Shown one piece after another: positions 6,942-13,631 of a DNA stretch of 14,177 nucleotides (its first letter is position 1; each line of letters begins with the position of its first letter). The notes below the pieces were generated by a model that saw only the letters and a program-made list of their open reading frames with translations, was not told the DNA's origin and did no database searches. Both the position numbers and the translations under genes were made by a program. Origin of the DNA: Gammaproteobacteria bacterium (GTDB taxonomy: Bacteria > Pseudomonadota > Gammaproteobacteria > Pseudomonadales > DSM-25080); assembly GCA_013372965.1 (NCBI GenBank), contig JABXIR010000119.1:1-14177 (forward strand), written 5' to 3'.

Positions 6942-8486
6942 TTACCCGTAGGTGTAGCTCGCACCAATGCCCAAAGGTAAACCAATCCACCAGTAGGCCA
7001 ACAAGAACGCGGTCCAAACCACCAAGAAAACAATGGAGTAAGGTAGCATCATAGACAGTAAGGTACCGATTCCAGTGTCTTTAACATACTTCTGACAATA
7101 CACCACGACGAGAGGAAAATACGGCATTAAGGGCGTAATAATATTAGTGCTCGAGTCACCCAGACGATAGGCCGCCTGAGTCAGGTCGGGAGAAATACCC
7201 AACTGCATTAACATTGGCACAAAAATCGGACCGAGCAAGGCCCATTTCGCCGAAGCTGAGCCAACAAATAGGTTTACAAACCCAGTCAGTAACACAATAC
7301 CCACAATCGTGACGGCAGTCGGCAGTCCCAAACCCTTCAGAAACTCACCGCCGTTAATGGCCATGAGCGCCCCTAAGTTAGATTGCGAAAACGCCGCAAT
7401 AAACAAAGCGCAAAAGAATGCCATCACCATGTAGTAAGACATCCCTTCCATCGCCTTAGACATCGCCATGATAACGTCACGACTTTGCTTGAACGTGCCC
7501 GACACGTAACCGTAAACCACCCCAGGAATCACGAACAATAAAAAAATCAGCGGTACGATCGAGCGCATCACGGGAGCGGTGTAATCCGCTAACGCGCCGT
7601 CGGCAGAACGCAGAGGCGAATCATCCGGCCACAGCGCGGCGACTAGCAATCCGATTCCAACGAACATCGCCAATGTTGCCCAACGCAGCGCTGAAGTCTC
7701 GCGTGTCGATAACTCCTCAAACGCTGGTAAGTCGCCTATGTCATCATCGATCTTTGTCGTCGCGTTTAAGCGTGGTTCAATGACTTTATCGGTTAGGTAA
7801 GTTCCCAGAATGACGATCACGATGCTCGAGAGCGCGGTGAAATAATAGTTATTTAGCGGGTTCAGCATCACCGTTGGATCGAGAATCTGCGCGGCACTTT
7901 GAGTAAATGATTGCAACAACGGATCGATCGCCGAGGGTACAAAGTTCGCACTAAACCCCCCGGACACCCCAGCAAATGCCGCCGCGATGCCCGCCAACGG
8001 GTGTCGCCCCATGGCATGATAGATCAAACCTGCCAGAGGAATGACTAATACATAACCCGCATCAGTGGCGGTATGACTGACAATCGCAATCAAAATAATC
8101 GACGGTGTGAGTAAACGTTTAGGAGTGACATCCAGCATCCGCTTGATGCCCGCATTGATAAAACCAGAATGTTCGGCAACACCAACACCTAGCATGGCTA
8201 CCAGCACGACCCCGAGCGGCGCGAAACCTGTAAATGTCGTGACCAGATTACTGAGAAAACTCGCCAACTGATCGCCAGAGAGTAAATTGGTAATGACTAT
8301 GGTACTGCCCGTGCGTGGATCGATCGTTTCATAAGACCATCCCGACATTAACCAGCTTAACGCCCAGATGAACAGCATTCCGAAAAGAAAGATAACCGCC
8401 GGGTCGGGCAGTTTATTACCGACCACCTCGATTTTTCCGAGCAGTCGTTGAACTCGAGTTAACTCTTGCGTGGATGATGTATCCAT
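6942..8486 (-). CDS. AbgT-family transporter
   Basis: Polytopic inner-membrane carrier of the AbgT family. Members include E. coli AbgT (p-aminobenzoyl-glutamate uptake) and MtrF/YdaH, described as proton-driven exporters of sulfonamide-type antimetabolites; substrate and direction cannot be read here. With the start at 8486 it has 514 residues, close to the usual 500-510. Family signatures: KLPDPAVIFLFGMLFIW near the N-terminus, the conserved SHTATDAGYVLVIPLAG and GVSGGFSANF segments, and the C-terminal SASAKWALLGPIFVPM and RLGDSSTNIITPLMPYFP. The frame extends upstream to an ATG at 8564, but that adds a basic, unconserved stretch with no ribosome-binding site; 8486 has a weak GGGG 7 nt upstream. 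The gene sits alone between rpsI and petA, preceded by a repeat-rich gap and followed by a hairpin, which suggests insertion into an otherwise conserved gene order. Confidence 0.9.
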   Translation of the reverse strand: MDTSSTQELTRVQRLLGKIEVVGNKLPDPAVIFLFGMLFIWALSWLMSGWSYETIDPRTGSTIVITNLLSGDQLASFLSNLVTTFTGFAPLGVVLVAMLGVGVAEHSGFINAGIKRMLDVTPKRLLTPSIILIAIVSHTATDAGYVLVIPLAGLIYHAMGRHPLAGIAAAFAGVSGGFSANFVPSAIDPLLQSFTQSAAQILDPTVMLNPLNNYYFTALSSIVIVILGTYLTDKVIEPRLNATTKIDDDIGDLPAFEELSTRETSALRWATLAMFVGIGLLVAALWPDDSPLRSADGALADYTAPVMRSIVPLIFLLFVIPGVVYGYVSGTFKQSRDVIMAMSKAMEGMSYYMVMAFFCALFIAAFSQSNLGALMAINGGEFLKGLGLPTAVTIVGIVLLTGFVNLFVGSASAKWALLGPIFVPMLMQLGISPDLTQAAYRLGDSSTNIITPLMPYFPLVVVYCQKYVKDTGIGTLLSMMLPYSIVFLVVWTAFLLAYWWIGLPLGIGASYTYG

Positions 8487-8581
8487 GTGTGCACCCCAAT
8501 TTAGGTCGTATTTCTTTCCTCTAACGCTAACATGCAAGCGGCGGCTTTTTCTAGCACTTCGCATTAACTGAAAAAATATCA

Positions 8582-8820
8582 GGAGATCTCACGACTTCGC
8601 TCAACTTCGCTTAGGAAATTACTACAGAGGCATTTCCCTAGCGATCCTTACAGAGACATTTCCCCAGCGAGGCGCTTGCGCCGAGTCGTTGGGGATCTCG
8701 TGACGCCAAGGGGTGATGGTCGTCAGAGCGTGACGCGAGTTAGTGGCGAATGAGATCAAGATATTCGTATCGAGATCCCTCGACTTCGCTCGGGAAAATA
8801 TTCGCTAGAGCATTACGCCA
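8582..8820. repeat. Cluster of REP-like intergenic repeats
   Basis: Related motifs recur in both orientations. GAGATCTCACGACT (8583-8596) is mirrored by AGTCGTTGGGGATCTC (8684-8699). A further copy, GAGATCCCTCGACTTCGCTC, begins at 8772. Between the first pair lies a tandem pair of 22-nt units, 8623-8644 and 8649-8670 (20 of 22 identical, starting TACAGAG, ending AGCGA), then the perfect hairpin GGCGC-TT-GCGCC (8671-8682). The right part is bounded by TGGCGAATG (8744-8752) and CATTACGCCA (8811-8820), an imperfect inverted pair. It looks like dispersed palindromic repeat DNA rather than coding sequence. Confidence 0.6.
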
Positions 8821-8862
8821 TCCCCCAATTACATAACCAACCTGAAACAGATTGCACAAAAA

Positions 8863-8889
8863 AGCCAAGCTTCCAACAACGCGAAAGCC
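8863..8889. repeat. 27-bp direct repeat, copy 1
   Basis: Begins AGCCAAGCTTCC and ends ACGCGAAAGCC. Identical to 9024-9050, with a period of 161 bp. It lies beyond the rpsI terminator; weaker similarity continues for about 15-20 nt to the right of both copies. Confidence 0.9.
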
Positions 8890-8903
8890 CAAACCGCACG
8901 CAT

Positions 8904-8934
8904 AAAAAAAACCCCATCCGAAGACAGGGCTTTT
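8904..8934 (-). terminator. Probable rpsI (rplM operon) terminator
   Basis: On the minus strand: a stem with AAAA/TTTT at its base, CCC paired to GGG, a short upper stem closed by a TTCG tetraloop, then eight consecutive T. The stem has one mismatch and one bulge, but the stable tetraloop and long U-tract are typical. It lies about 134 nt past the rpsI stop, giving an unusually long 3' untranslated region, and is bracketed by the two 27-bp repeats. Confidence 0.8.
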
Positions 8935-8975
8935 CATCAGCGTTTTTGCCGATTGGTTTCTAGCTAGCGCTAGGC

Positions 8976-9035
8976 GGAAGCGTCGGATGCAGAGGGAGCG
9001 TACATAAAGTACGTGACCGATACAGCCAAGCTTCC
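8976..9035. other. Hairpin-forming stretch in the rpsI 3' untranslated region
   Basis: GGAAGC (8976-8981) and GCTTCC (9030-9035) form the base. Inside them, CGTAC-ATAAA-GTACG (8999-9013) is a perfect 5-bp stem. The pairing between these two parts is imperfect. The right arm falls within copy 2 of the 27-bp repeat. Confidence 0.4.
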
Positions 9036-9050
9036 AACAACGCGAAAGCC
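9024..9050. repeat. 27-bp direct repeat, copy 2
   Basis: Identical to 8863-8889. It starts 18 nt past the rpsI stop codon, inside the transcribed 3' region of rplM-rpsI. The two copies flank the terminator. Confidence 0.9.
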
Positions 9051-9067
9051 GAAAGCAGTCGCAAAAA

Positions 9068-9457
9068 TTAACGCTTCGAGAACTGAGTGCTCTTACGTGC
9101 TTTACGTAGACCAACTTTCTTACGCTCAACCTCACGTGCGTCACGAGTAACGTAACCCGCTGCGCGAAGTGCTGGACGTAGAGTTTCGTCGTAATTCATA
9201 AGTGCACGAGTTACGCCGTGACGGATTGCGCCAGCCTGACCGAAAGCACCACCACCTTTAACGGTAACAGTGATGTCGAATTTTTCAGTTAGTTCAGTCA
9301 ACTCAAGTGGCTGACGTACGATCATACGTGCTACTTCACGACCAAAGTACTCGTCAAGAGGACGGTTGTTAACGGTGATTGCGCCACTACCTGCCTTAAG
9401 GAATACTCGTGCGGTAGCAGTCTTTCGGCGACCGGTTCCGTAGAATTGTTCTGCCAT
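9068..9457 (-). CDS. rpsI: 30S ribosomal protein S9
   Basis: Small-subunit ribosomal protein whose C-terminal tail reaches the decoding site and contacts P-site tRNA. It has 129 residues, normal for the family (E. coli 130). It begins with YGTGRRKTATARVFL and has the conserved GGGAFGQAGAIRHGVTRAL. It ends RKARKSTQFSKR, the universally conserved basic SKR tail. Start: ATG with GGAG 7 nt upstream. It follows rplM after 13 nt in the standard two-gene operon and ends at the terminator at 8904-8934. Confidence 0.99.
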   Translation of the reverse strand: MAEQFYGTGRRKTATARVFLKAGSGAITVNNRPLDEYFGREVARMIVRQPLELTELTEKFDITVTVKGGGAFGQAGAIRHGVTRALMNYDETLRPALRAAGYVTRDAREVERKKVGLRKARKSTQFSKR

Positions 9458-9470
9458 GATTCTGCTCCGA

Positions 9471-9899
9471 TTAAATATCTAGTTGCTTAGGTTGCTGTGC
9501 AGCATGTGGGTGCTCAGCACCTGGGTATACTTTCAGCTTCTTGAACATTGCACGTCCAAGTGGGCCTTTTGGAAGCATACCTTTTACCGCTGACTGGATA
9601 GTACGCTCAGGTGCCTTTTCGATAAGCTTCTCGAAAGAGATCGACTTAAGGCCGCCTGGGTAACCAGTGTGTGCGTGGTACATTTTGTCTTTTGCTTTGT
9701 TACCAGTTACAGCAACTTCCGCTGCGTTAACAACGATGATGTAGTCACCTGTATCAACGTGAGGAGTGTATTCTGGCTTATGCTTGCCGCGCAGACGAGT
9801 TGCGATTTCAGCCGCCAAACGACCAAGGGTTTTGTCCTTAGCGTCTACGATGAACCACTCGCGCTGCACAGATTCTGCTTTTGCACTGAAGGTTTTCAT
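9471..9899 (-). CDS. rplM: 50S ribosomal protein L13
   Basis: Early-assembly large-subunit ribosomal protein. It has 142 residues, the same as E. coli, from the ATG at 9899, which has AGGA 8 nt upstream. The frame is open further upstream, but the earlier start would add residues the family lacks. Conserved segments: MKTFSAKAESVQREWFIVDA, TLGRLAAEIATRLRGKHK, HVDTGDYIIVVNA and MLPKGPLGRAMFKKLKVYPG. It leads the rplM-rpsI operon. Upstream are a strong promoter with a GC-rich discriminator and a leader of about 200 nt whose last hairpin abuts the ribosome-binding site. This matches the known autoregulation of this operon by L13 in E. coli; that it operates here is inference. Confidence 0.99.
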   Translation of the reverse strand: MKTFSAKAESVQREWFIVDAKDKTLGRLAAEIATRLRGKHKPEYTPHVDTGDYIIVVNAAEVAVTGNKAKDKMYHAHTGYPGGLKSISFEKLIEKAPERTIQSAVKGMLPKGPLGRAMFKKLKVYPGAEHPHAAQQPKQLDI

Positions 9900-10103
9900 T
9901 GAGTAAATCCTGTTCTTTGCGGCGAACCGCGTCATCAAAGAACACAATTAACTAGGAAGACAGATAGGCCCCCGCGCTATGCGCAGGATATCGGAGGCAC
10001 AGTACATTTAGAGCACTGGCAGTACGATATGAATCGGCGCGACAGAAGCACGGGCGATTCGGCGAGCGATTAGTCTTCATGTTATTGTGCTCAACCTTTG
10101 TTG
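9900..10103 (-). promoter_or_regulatory. Long structured 5' leader of rplM-rpsI
   Basis: About 200 nt between the predicted transcription start and the rplM start codon. Visible pairings: the 9-bp stem next to the ribosome-binding site (9911-9944), GCGC-TAT-GCGC (9974-9984), and a 6-bp stem GAATCG/CGATTC (10031-10060). A 42-codon frame starting at an ATG within it (near 10080, minus strand) has no ribosome-binding site and is not called as a gene. Confidence 0.6.
9911..9944 (-). promoter_or_regulatory. Hairpin abutting the rplM ribosome-binding site, possible L13 target
   Basis: A perfect 9-bp stem (TGTTCTTTG with CAAAGAACA) encloses a small inner hairpin (CGG-TTCG-CCG on the mRNA). The 3' arm ends in ACA, immediately followed by GGA of the ribosome-binding site, so folding or protein binding here could block initiation. 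E. coli L13 represses its own mRNA through leader structure; equivalence is inferred from position only. Confidence 0.6.
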
Positions 10104-10138
10104 CGCGGCACTATAAAGAAGTTGCCACACAATGTAAA
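10103..10138 (-). promoter_or_regulatory. Sigma-70 promoter of rplM-rpsI
   Basis: TTTACA (10133-10138), 17-nt spacer, TATAGT (10110-10115); each box matches consensus at 5 of 6. The next bases, GCCGCGC, form a GC-rich discriminator typical of promoters repressed by ppGpp/DksA. Predicted start near 10103. The remaining stretch back to the zapE stop (10139-10267) shows no clear terminator. Confidence 0.8.
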
Positions 10139-10267
10139 GAATTTTTACGAAGCGGATGTTAACGCTTTTAGGCACTCTAAGTGATACGTGATTCCTGTTA
10201 GCAACGTAACAAAGCCAAAAGCCAGTCCACGTAATGCCTCATTAATTTAATAATATCTCACGTCGTG

Positions 10268-11371
10268 CTACGCGCGATGCTCTCTCGCCAAGTAATCTTC
10301 GCTCTGCATCTCGAGTAATCGGCTAGTGGTTCGTTGAAACTCAAACGTCAGTCGCTCACCCCGATAGAGTTCGAGCAATGGCACATCGGCCGACAGTATC
10401 AACTTAACGCCACTGTCATAGAACTCGTCAACCATGTACACGAACCGGCGCGCTTGGTCTTCGATATCCGACGTTAATTGAGGCACTTCGCTTACGATCA
10501 CTGCATGAAACTCTTTCGCCAACTCAATGTAGTCATGCTGAGATCGAGGCCCATTACACAATGCATCAAAGGTAAACCAGACAACATCTTCATTGACTCG
10601 CTTCGCCTGAATACTTCGCCCCGAAATTTCCAAAGAGACATTGGCTTGCCCGGGTGAATGGTCCATTGAGAGCTGGCTGAACGAATCCTTTAACGCGGAT
10701 TGCGTTTCGGCACTATTTGAATCGTAATACAGCTTGGCTTGCGTCAAAGTTCGCAAACGGTAGTCGGTATCACTGTCGATGTTTAACACCTCACAGTTTT
10801 CCATTAACGCTTCGATTGCCGGTAAGAATCGTCTCCGCTGAAGACCGTTTTCATATAATCGCTCGGGAACGATATTTGAAGTCGCCACTAGGGTAATTCC
10901 CCGAGCAAACAGCAACTCGAAGAGTCGCCCCAAAATCATCGCATCGGTAATGTCCGTCACGAAGAACTCATCAAAACAAATCACATCGGCTTCCGATGCG
11001 ATTTCATCCGCCACGTAGACCAGTGGATCGGTTTTGTCTTCGAGCCGCTTAAGATCGGCATGGACGCGCTTCATAAACCGGTGAAAATGCATGCGAAGCT
11101 TGCGATCTCCTGGAACAGACGAGAAGAACAAGTCCATCATCCAGGTTTTACCCCGGCCAACACCGCCCCACATGTACAGTCCCTTTACTGATTCGGGCTT
11201 AGCGCGACGACCAAGCAACCTTCTCCATCTCGTTACCGGAGCAGGATCCGCCCAGCGCATCATTAGACGCTGATATACCTCTTCGAGCGCTTCAATCGCT
11301 TTCGCTTGAGCGGGGTCGTGTTGAAATTCACCCGAATCGACCAGTGCTTTCCATGATTCTAACGGACCCAT
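10268..11371 (-). CDS. zapE: Cell division ATPase ZapE (AFG1 family)
   Basis: AAA+-type ATPase related to mitochondrial Afg1/Lace1; in E. coli it joins the Z-ring late in division and affects FtsZ, especially under low oxygen or heat. It has 367 residues (E. coli 375). Walker A is GGVGRGKT (69-76) followed by WMMDLFF; Walker B is VICFDEF (130-136); sensor I is in ATSN (163-166), followed by the family motif PERLYENGLQRRRFLPAI. Start: ATG with GAGGTG 5-6 nt upstream. It begins 3 nt after the stop of the hydrolase gene, so the two are co-transcribed. Position between rplM and yhcB is conserved with E. coli. Confidence 0.95.
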   Translation of the reverse strand: MGPLESWKALVDSGEFQHDPAQAKAIEALEEVYQRLMMRWADPAPVTRWRRLLGRRAKPESVKGLYMWGGVGRGKTWMMDLFFSSVPGDRKLRMHFHRFMKRVHADLKRLEDKTDPLVYVADEIASEADVICFDEFFVTDITDAMILGRLFELLFARGITLVATSNIVPERLYENGLQRRRFLPAIEALMENCEVLNIDSDTDYRLRTLTQAKLYYDSNSAETQSALKDSFSQLSMDHSPGQANVSLEISGRSIQAKRVNEDVVWFTFDALCNGPRSQHDYIELAKEFHAVIVSEVPQLTSDIEDQARRFVYMVDEFYDSGVKLILSADVPLLELYRGERLTFEFQRTTSRLLEMQSEDYLAREHRA

Positions 11372-11374
11372 TTT

Positions 11375-12004
11375 TTACACCTCACTCAAGTGCGACATCA
11401 GTCGCCTCTTGAGATCCGTTAATGCACCATGAAAAAAGTGTGAACCATTCTCAAACACTTCCGTTTCAATGCTTGAGCGAAGTGAGTTTGCCCAATCAAA
11501 AGCATCTTGAGCATCGCAGACCTCGTCGGCGGTTCCCTGCATTAGCAACGCAGGACAATCGAACGCGTTCGGGTAGTCATACTTGCCCGCAGGAGGCGCA
11601 ACAATCACAAGGTGTTTCGGCTGTACAAACGAACAACCGCGAGCTGCAACCATCGAGCCAAAACTGAAACCCGCCAAAAAAAACGGTACTTTGACTGTCT
11701 GCGCTTCAAGCCATTGATGAACCGCACGAAGATCTTCAACCTCGCCATCACCGTCGCCATAACTTCCGCTTGATTGGCCTACACCGCGAAAATTAAAGCG
11801 AATCGCCGCAATACCGGAATCACGATAGGCACGCGCTAGCGTATGAGCCACTTTATTGTGCATCGTGCCGGCATAAAGCGGATGCGGATGACACACGATC
11901 GCGACGCCTCGAATGCCCTTTGGGCAGCCATCAATAACTGCCTCTATTTGCCCTTCTGGGCCGTCGATAAAAAATTCGTGCTGTCGCTCAAGGAATAACT
12001 GCAT
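11375..12004 (-). CDS. Alpha/beta hydrolase of the COG2945 type
   Basis: A compact 209-residue serine hydrolase fold of unknown substrate. Seen in order: the CHPHPLYAGTMHNKV segment (38-52) typical of this group, RFNFRGVGQSSG (69-80), the nucleophile elbow GFSFGS with Ser114, Asp160 in GTADE, and His189 in GSHFFHG as the probable triad. There is no signal peptide, so it is likely cytoplasmic. The start codon has no good ribosome-binding site. It is the first gene of a two-gene unit with zapE (3 nt apart), and diverges from yhcB across 102 nt. Its link to ZapE is unknown to me; the fold alone does not give a substrate. Confidence 0.85.
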   Translation of the reverse strand: MQLFLERQHEFFIDGPEGQIEAVIDGCPKGIRGVAIVCHPHPLYAGTMHNKVAHTLARAYRDSGIAAIRFNFRGVGQSSGSYGDGDGEVEDLRAVHQWLEAQTVKVPFFLAGFSFGSMVAARGCSFVQPKHLVIVAPPAGKYDYPNAFDCPALLMQGTADEVCDAQDAFDWANSLRSSIETEVFENGSHFFHGALTDLKRRLMSHLSEV

Positions 12005-12037
12005 AAGATAACACTGTTGGTTTAATTAACTTGTCTC

Positions 12038-12044
12038 TATAATA
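12038..12044. promoter_or_regulatory. Overlapping divergent -10 boxes, hydrolase-zapE and yhcB-degS
   Basis: TATAAT (12038-12043) on the plus strand, predicted start near 12050 for yhcB. TATTAT on the minus strand (12039-12044) overlaps it and points at the hydrolase gene. Neither has a good -35 at 16-18 nt, so both are tentative. They are the only promoter-like elements seen in the 102-nt divergent gap. Confidence 0.45.
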
Positions 12045-12106
12045 AACCCTAGAGAACAAAAATTTGAGTTTTTAATTCCCAACCGTCCAATTTCACGGAG
12101 TTATTT

Positions 12107-12520
12107 GTGGATATGCTTTTAACCTACATCGCAATTTCGGTCTTAGCAGTCATCATCGGCTTTGTCGCCGGTTTCGTTATCGCGTCAAACCGTGCCGCTT
12201 CATCGCAGGTCACTTCCGAGAGCGCACCTCAAATATCAAACGAAAAAGAAGAGCTAAAGCGTAATTTAGCAACGTATTTCGACCACATGGCGAATACCAC
12301 CGCGCAACTCGAAGCGGAAGTTGATCGCCTCAAACTGCAACTCATTGACAGCGCCCAGCAAATCGCAGACATCGACGTCAAACCTAACTTCGAAGTGCAG
12401 CGCGGCATTGGGCATAGTGCACCACCAAGAGATTGGGCACCAAAGTCAGCCAATTCTGTAGGCACTCTTTCTGAAGAGTACGGTTTAAAAGACGACATCT
12501 CTGAGCCACCACGAGCTTAA
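12107..12520 (+). CDS. zapG: YhcB/ZapG family inner-membrane protein (DUF1043)
   Basis: Single-pass inner-membrane protein; E. coli YhcB (ZapG) is linked to envelope growth and division. It has 137 residues (E. coli 132). One N-terminal membrane segment (about residues 4-26, with GFVAGFVIA) is followed by a charged, heptad-like helix (about 45-90) containing KRNLATYFDHMANTTAQL, the conserved core, and a disordered tail. GTG at 12107 is chosen because GGAG lies 6 nt upstream; the ATG two codons later is too far from it. It is divergent from the hydrolase-zapE pair and 8 nt ahead of the degS-type gene, matching the E. coli order yhcB-degQ-degS without degQ. Confidence 0.92.
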   Translation: MDMLLTYIAISVLAVIIGFVAGFVIASNRAASSQVTSESAPQISNEKEELKRNLATYFDHMANTTAQLEAEVDRLKLQLIDSAQQIADIDVKPNFEVQRGIGHSAPPRDWAPKSANSVGTLSEEYGLKDDISEPPRA

Positions 12521-12528
12521 GCCAACCT

Positions 12529-13617
12529 ATGCCAAGCTCGACAAACCTAAAAGATTGGATTTGGCCAATTGTCGCTGGAGCGGCAGTTGGCTTTATTTTA
12601 TTGTCGAGTTCAATCTTCCAATCACATCCCAACAGTGGTTCCACACAACCTGTCGCCTCTTACAGCACCGCTGTCAGCAAAGCCGCCCCGGCGGTCGTAT
12701 CAATTTACACTCGGCGGCTGAGTTCGGAGTCTGGCGAGCTTCTAAACGATGCAGCATATCGGCTGTATCGCAACCTCGGCATGGTGCGCAACGAAGATTT
12801 GCAGAGCACCGTACTCGGCTCGGGCGTCATTATTTCTCCCGATGGTTTTATTGCGACCAACCGCCACGTTATCGAAGGTGCAACCAACATTTTGGTCATC
12901 CTCGCTGATGGGCGAGAGGCTTCAGCAAGCATCTACGCTGACGACGAAGTGTCCGACCTTGCCTTGCTGAAAATCAATCTACCGAACCTTGCACACCTCG
13001 AGCTTTCTAATGAGCAAACAACCAATGTTGGTGACGTCGTCCTTGCGATCGGTAACCCCGTCGGTGTGGGCTTAACCGTCACTCAAGGCATCGTGTCAGC
13101 AACCCAGCGAGTAGGCGGTGACATAGCGAACGGTCTGTACCTGCAAACCGACGCGGCGATCAATCCTGGTAACTCAGGCGGAGCACTGGTTAATTCTCGA
13201 GGTGACCTCGTCGGGATTAGCACCTCGATCCTCGGTCGACAGACCGAAGGCATTAGCTTTGCTATTCCCACTCCGACCGTCAAATTTGTCGTCGACAGCT
13301 TAATTACTAATGGCCGAGTGATACGTGGATGGCTGGGGATCGCAGGTGGTAGCATCAATGCGGCTTACGCCCGAGAATTTAACATACCTACGGAGCATGG
13401 TCTCGCCGTTGTCGGAATCGCGCCAAATAGCCCCGCAGAGGCCGCCGGCCTCGAAACAGGCGATGTGATTATCGGCTGGAACGGCAAGCCGATTTCATCC
13501 GGAGCAGAGATCATGCAAAACGTGGCAACCGCCGCACCCGGTGAAACTCTTACCCTGAGTGTTTGGCGTCAGAATCGCGAAATCACCCTCGCCCTCGAGG
13601 TCATTGAGCGACCCTAA
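12529..13617 (+). CDS. degS: DegS-type membrane-anchored serine protease (AlgW-like)
   Basis: Periplasmic HtrA-family protease that, on sensing misfolded outer-membrane protein C-termini through its PDZ domain, cuts anti-sigma factor RseA/MucA to start sigma-E release. It has 362 residues (E. coli DegS 355). A short cytoplasmic start and one membrane anchor (about 10-30) replace the cleaved signal of DegP/DegQ. The triad is His113 (ATNRHVIEG), Asp143 (SDLALLK) and Ser216 (NPGNSGGAL). There is one PDZ domain (about 265-355), where DegP and DegQ have two; anchor plus single PDZ is the basis for DegS. The start codon lacks a clear ribosome-binding site and lies 8 nt after yhcB, suggesting translational coupling. 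It converges on the methyltransferase gene. Confidence 0.93.
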   Translation: MPSSTNLKDWIWPIVAGAAVGFILLSSSIFQSHPNSGSTQPVASYSTAVSKAAPAVVSIYTRRLSSESGELLNDAAYRLYRNLGMVRNEDLQSTVLGSGVIISPDGFIATNRHVIEGATNILVILADGREASASIYADDEVSDLALLKINLPNLAHLELSNEQTTNVGDVVLAIGNPVGVGLTVTQGIVSATQRVGGDIANGLYLQTDAAINPGNSGGALVNSRGDLVGISTSILGRQTEGISFAIPTPTVKFVVDSLITNGRVIRGWLGIAGGSINAAYAREFNIPTEHGLAVVGIAPNSPAEAAGLETGDVIIGWNGKPISSGAEIMQNVATAAPGETLTLSVWRQNREITLALEVIERP

Positions 13618-13631
13618 GTCGCTTCGTCATT

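Larger units (their letters stand above)
8487..9067. other. Gene-free, repeat-rich gap between the AbgT gene and rpsI
   Basis: This 581-nt stretch has no credible gene. From left to right it holds the weak leader of the transporter (8487-8581), a cluster of REP-like repeats (8582-8820), one copy of a 27-bp repeat (8863-8889), the probable rpsI terminator (8904-8934), a hairpin-forming stretch (8976-9035), and the second copy of the 27-bp repeat (9024-9050) just 18 nt past the rpsI stop. I see no convincing sigma-70 promoter for the transporter. Confidence 0.7.

Noticed and set aside
8487..8564. N-terminal extension of the AbgT protein from an ATG at 8564
   Set aside because: The added 26 residues are basic and unlike the family start, and there is no ribosome-binding site. 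The ATG at 8486 gives the usual length.
8582..8820. CRISPR array
   Set aside because: The repeats are few, imperfect, in both orientations and irregularly spaced, and no cas gene is nearby.
8740..9144. A 134-codon minus-strand reading frame through the rpsI 3' region and the repeat cluster
   Set aside because: It starts inside rpsI in another frame, crosses the terminator and both repeat types, matches no family I know, and has no ribosome-binding site. A shorter version from the ATG near 8938 starts in the terminator stem.
9900..9947. Longer rplM start at 9947
   Set aside because: Adds residues absent from L13; the ATG at 9899 has a good ribosome-binding site and the exact family length.
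9953..10081. A 42-codon frame in the rplM leader as a possible leader peptide
   Set aside because: No ribosome-binding site near its ATG and no regulatory codon pattern; the leader is better explained by RNA structure.
12529..13617. Assignment of the HtrA protease as DegQ or DegP
   Set aside because: It has an uncleaved N-terminal anchor and a single PDZ domain, whereas DegP and DegQ have a signal peptide and two PDZ domains.
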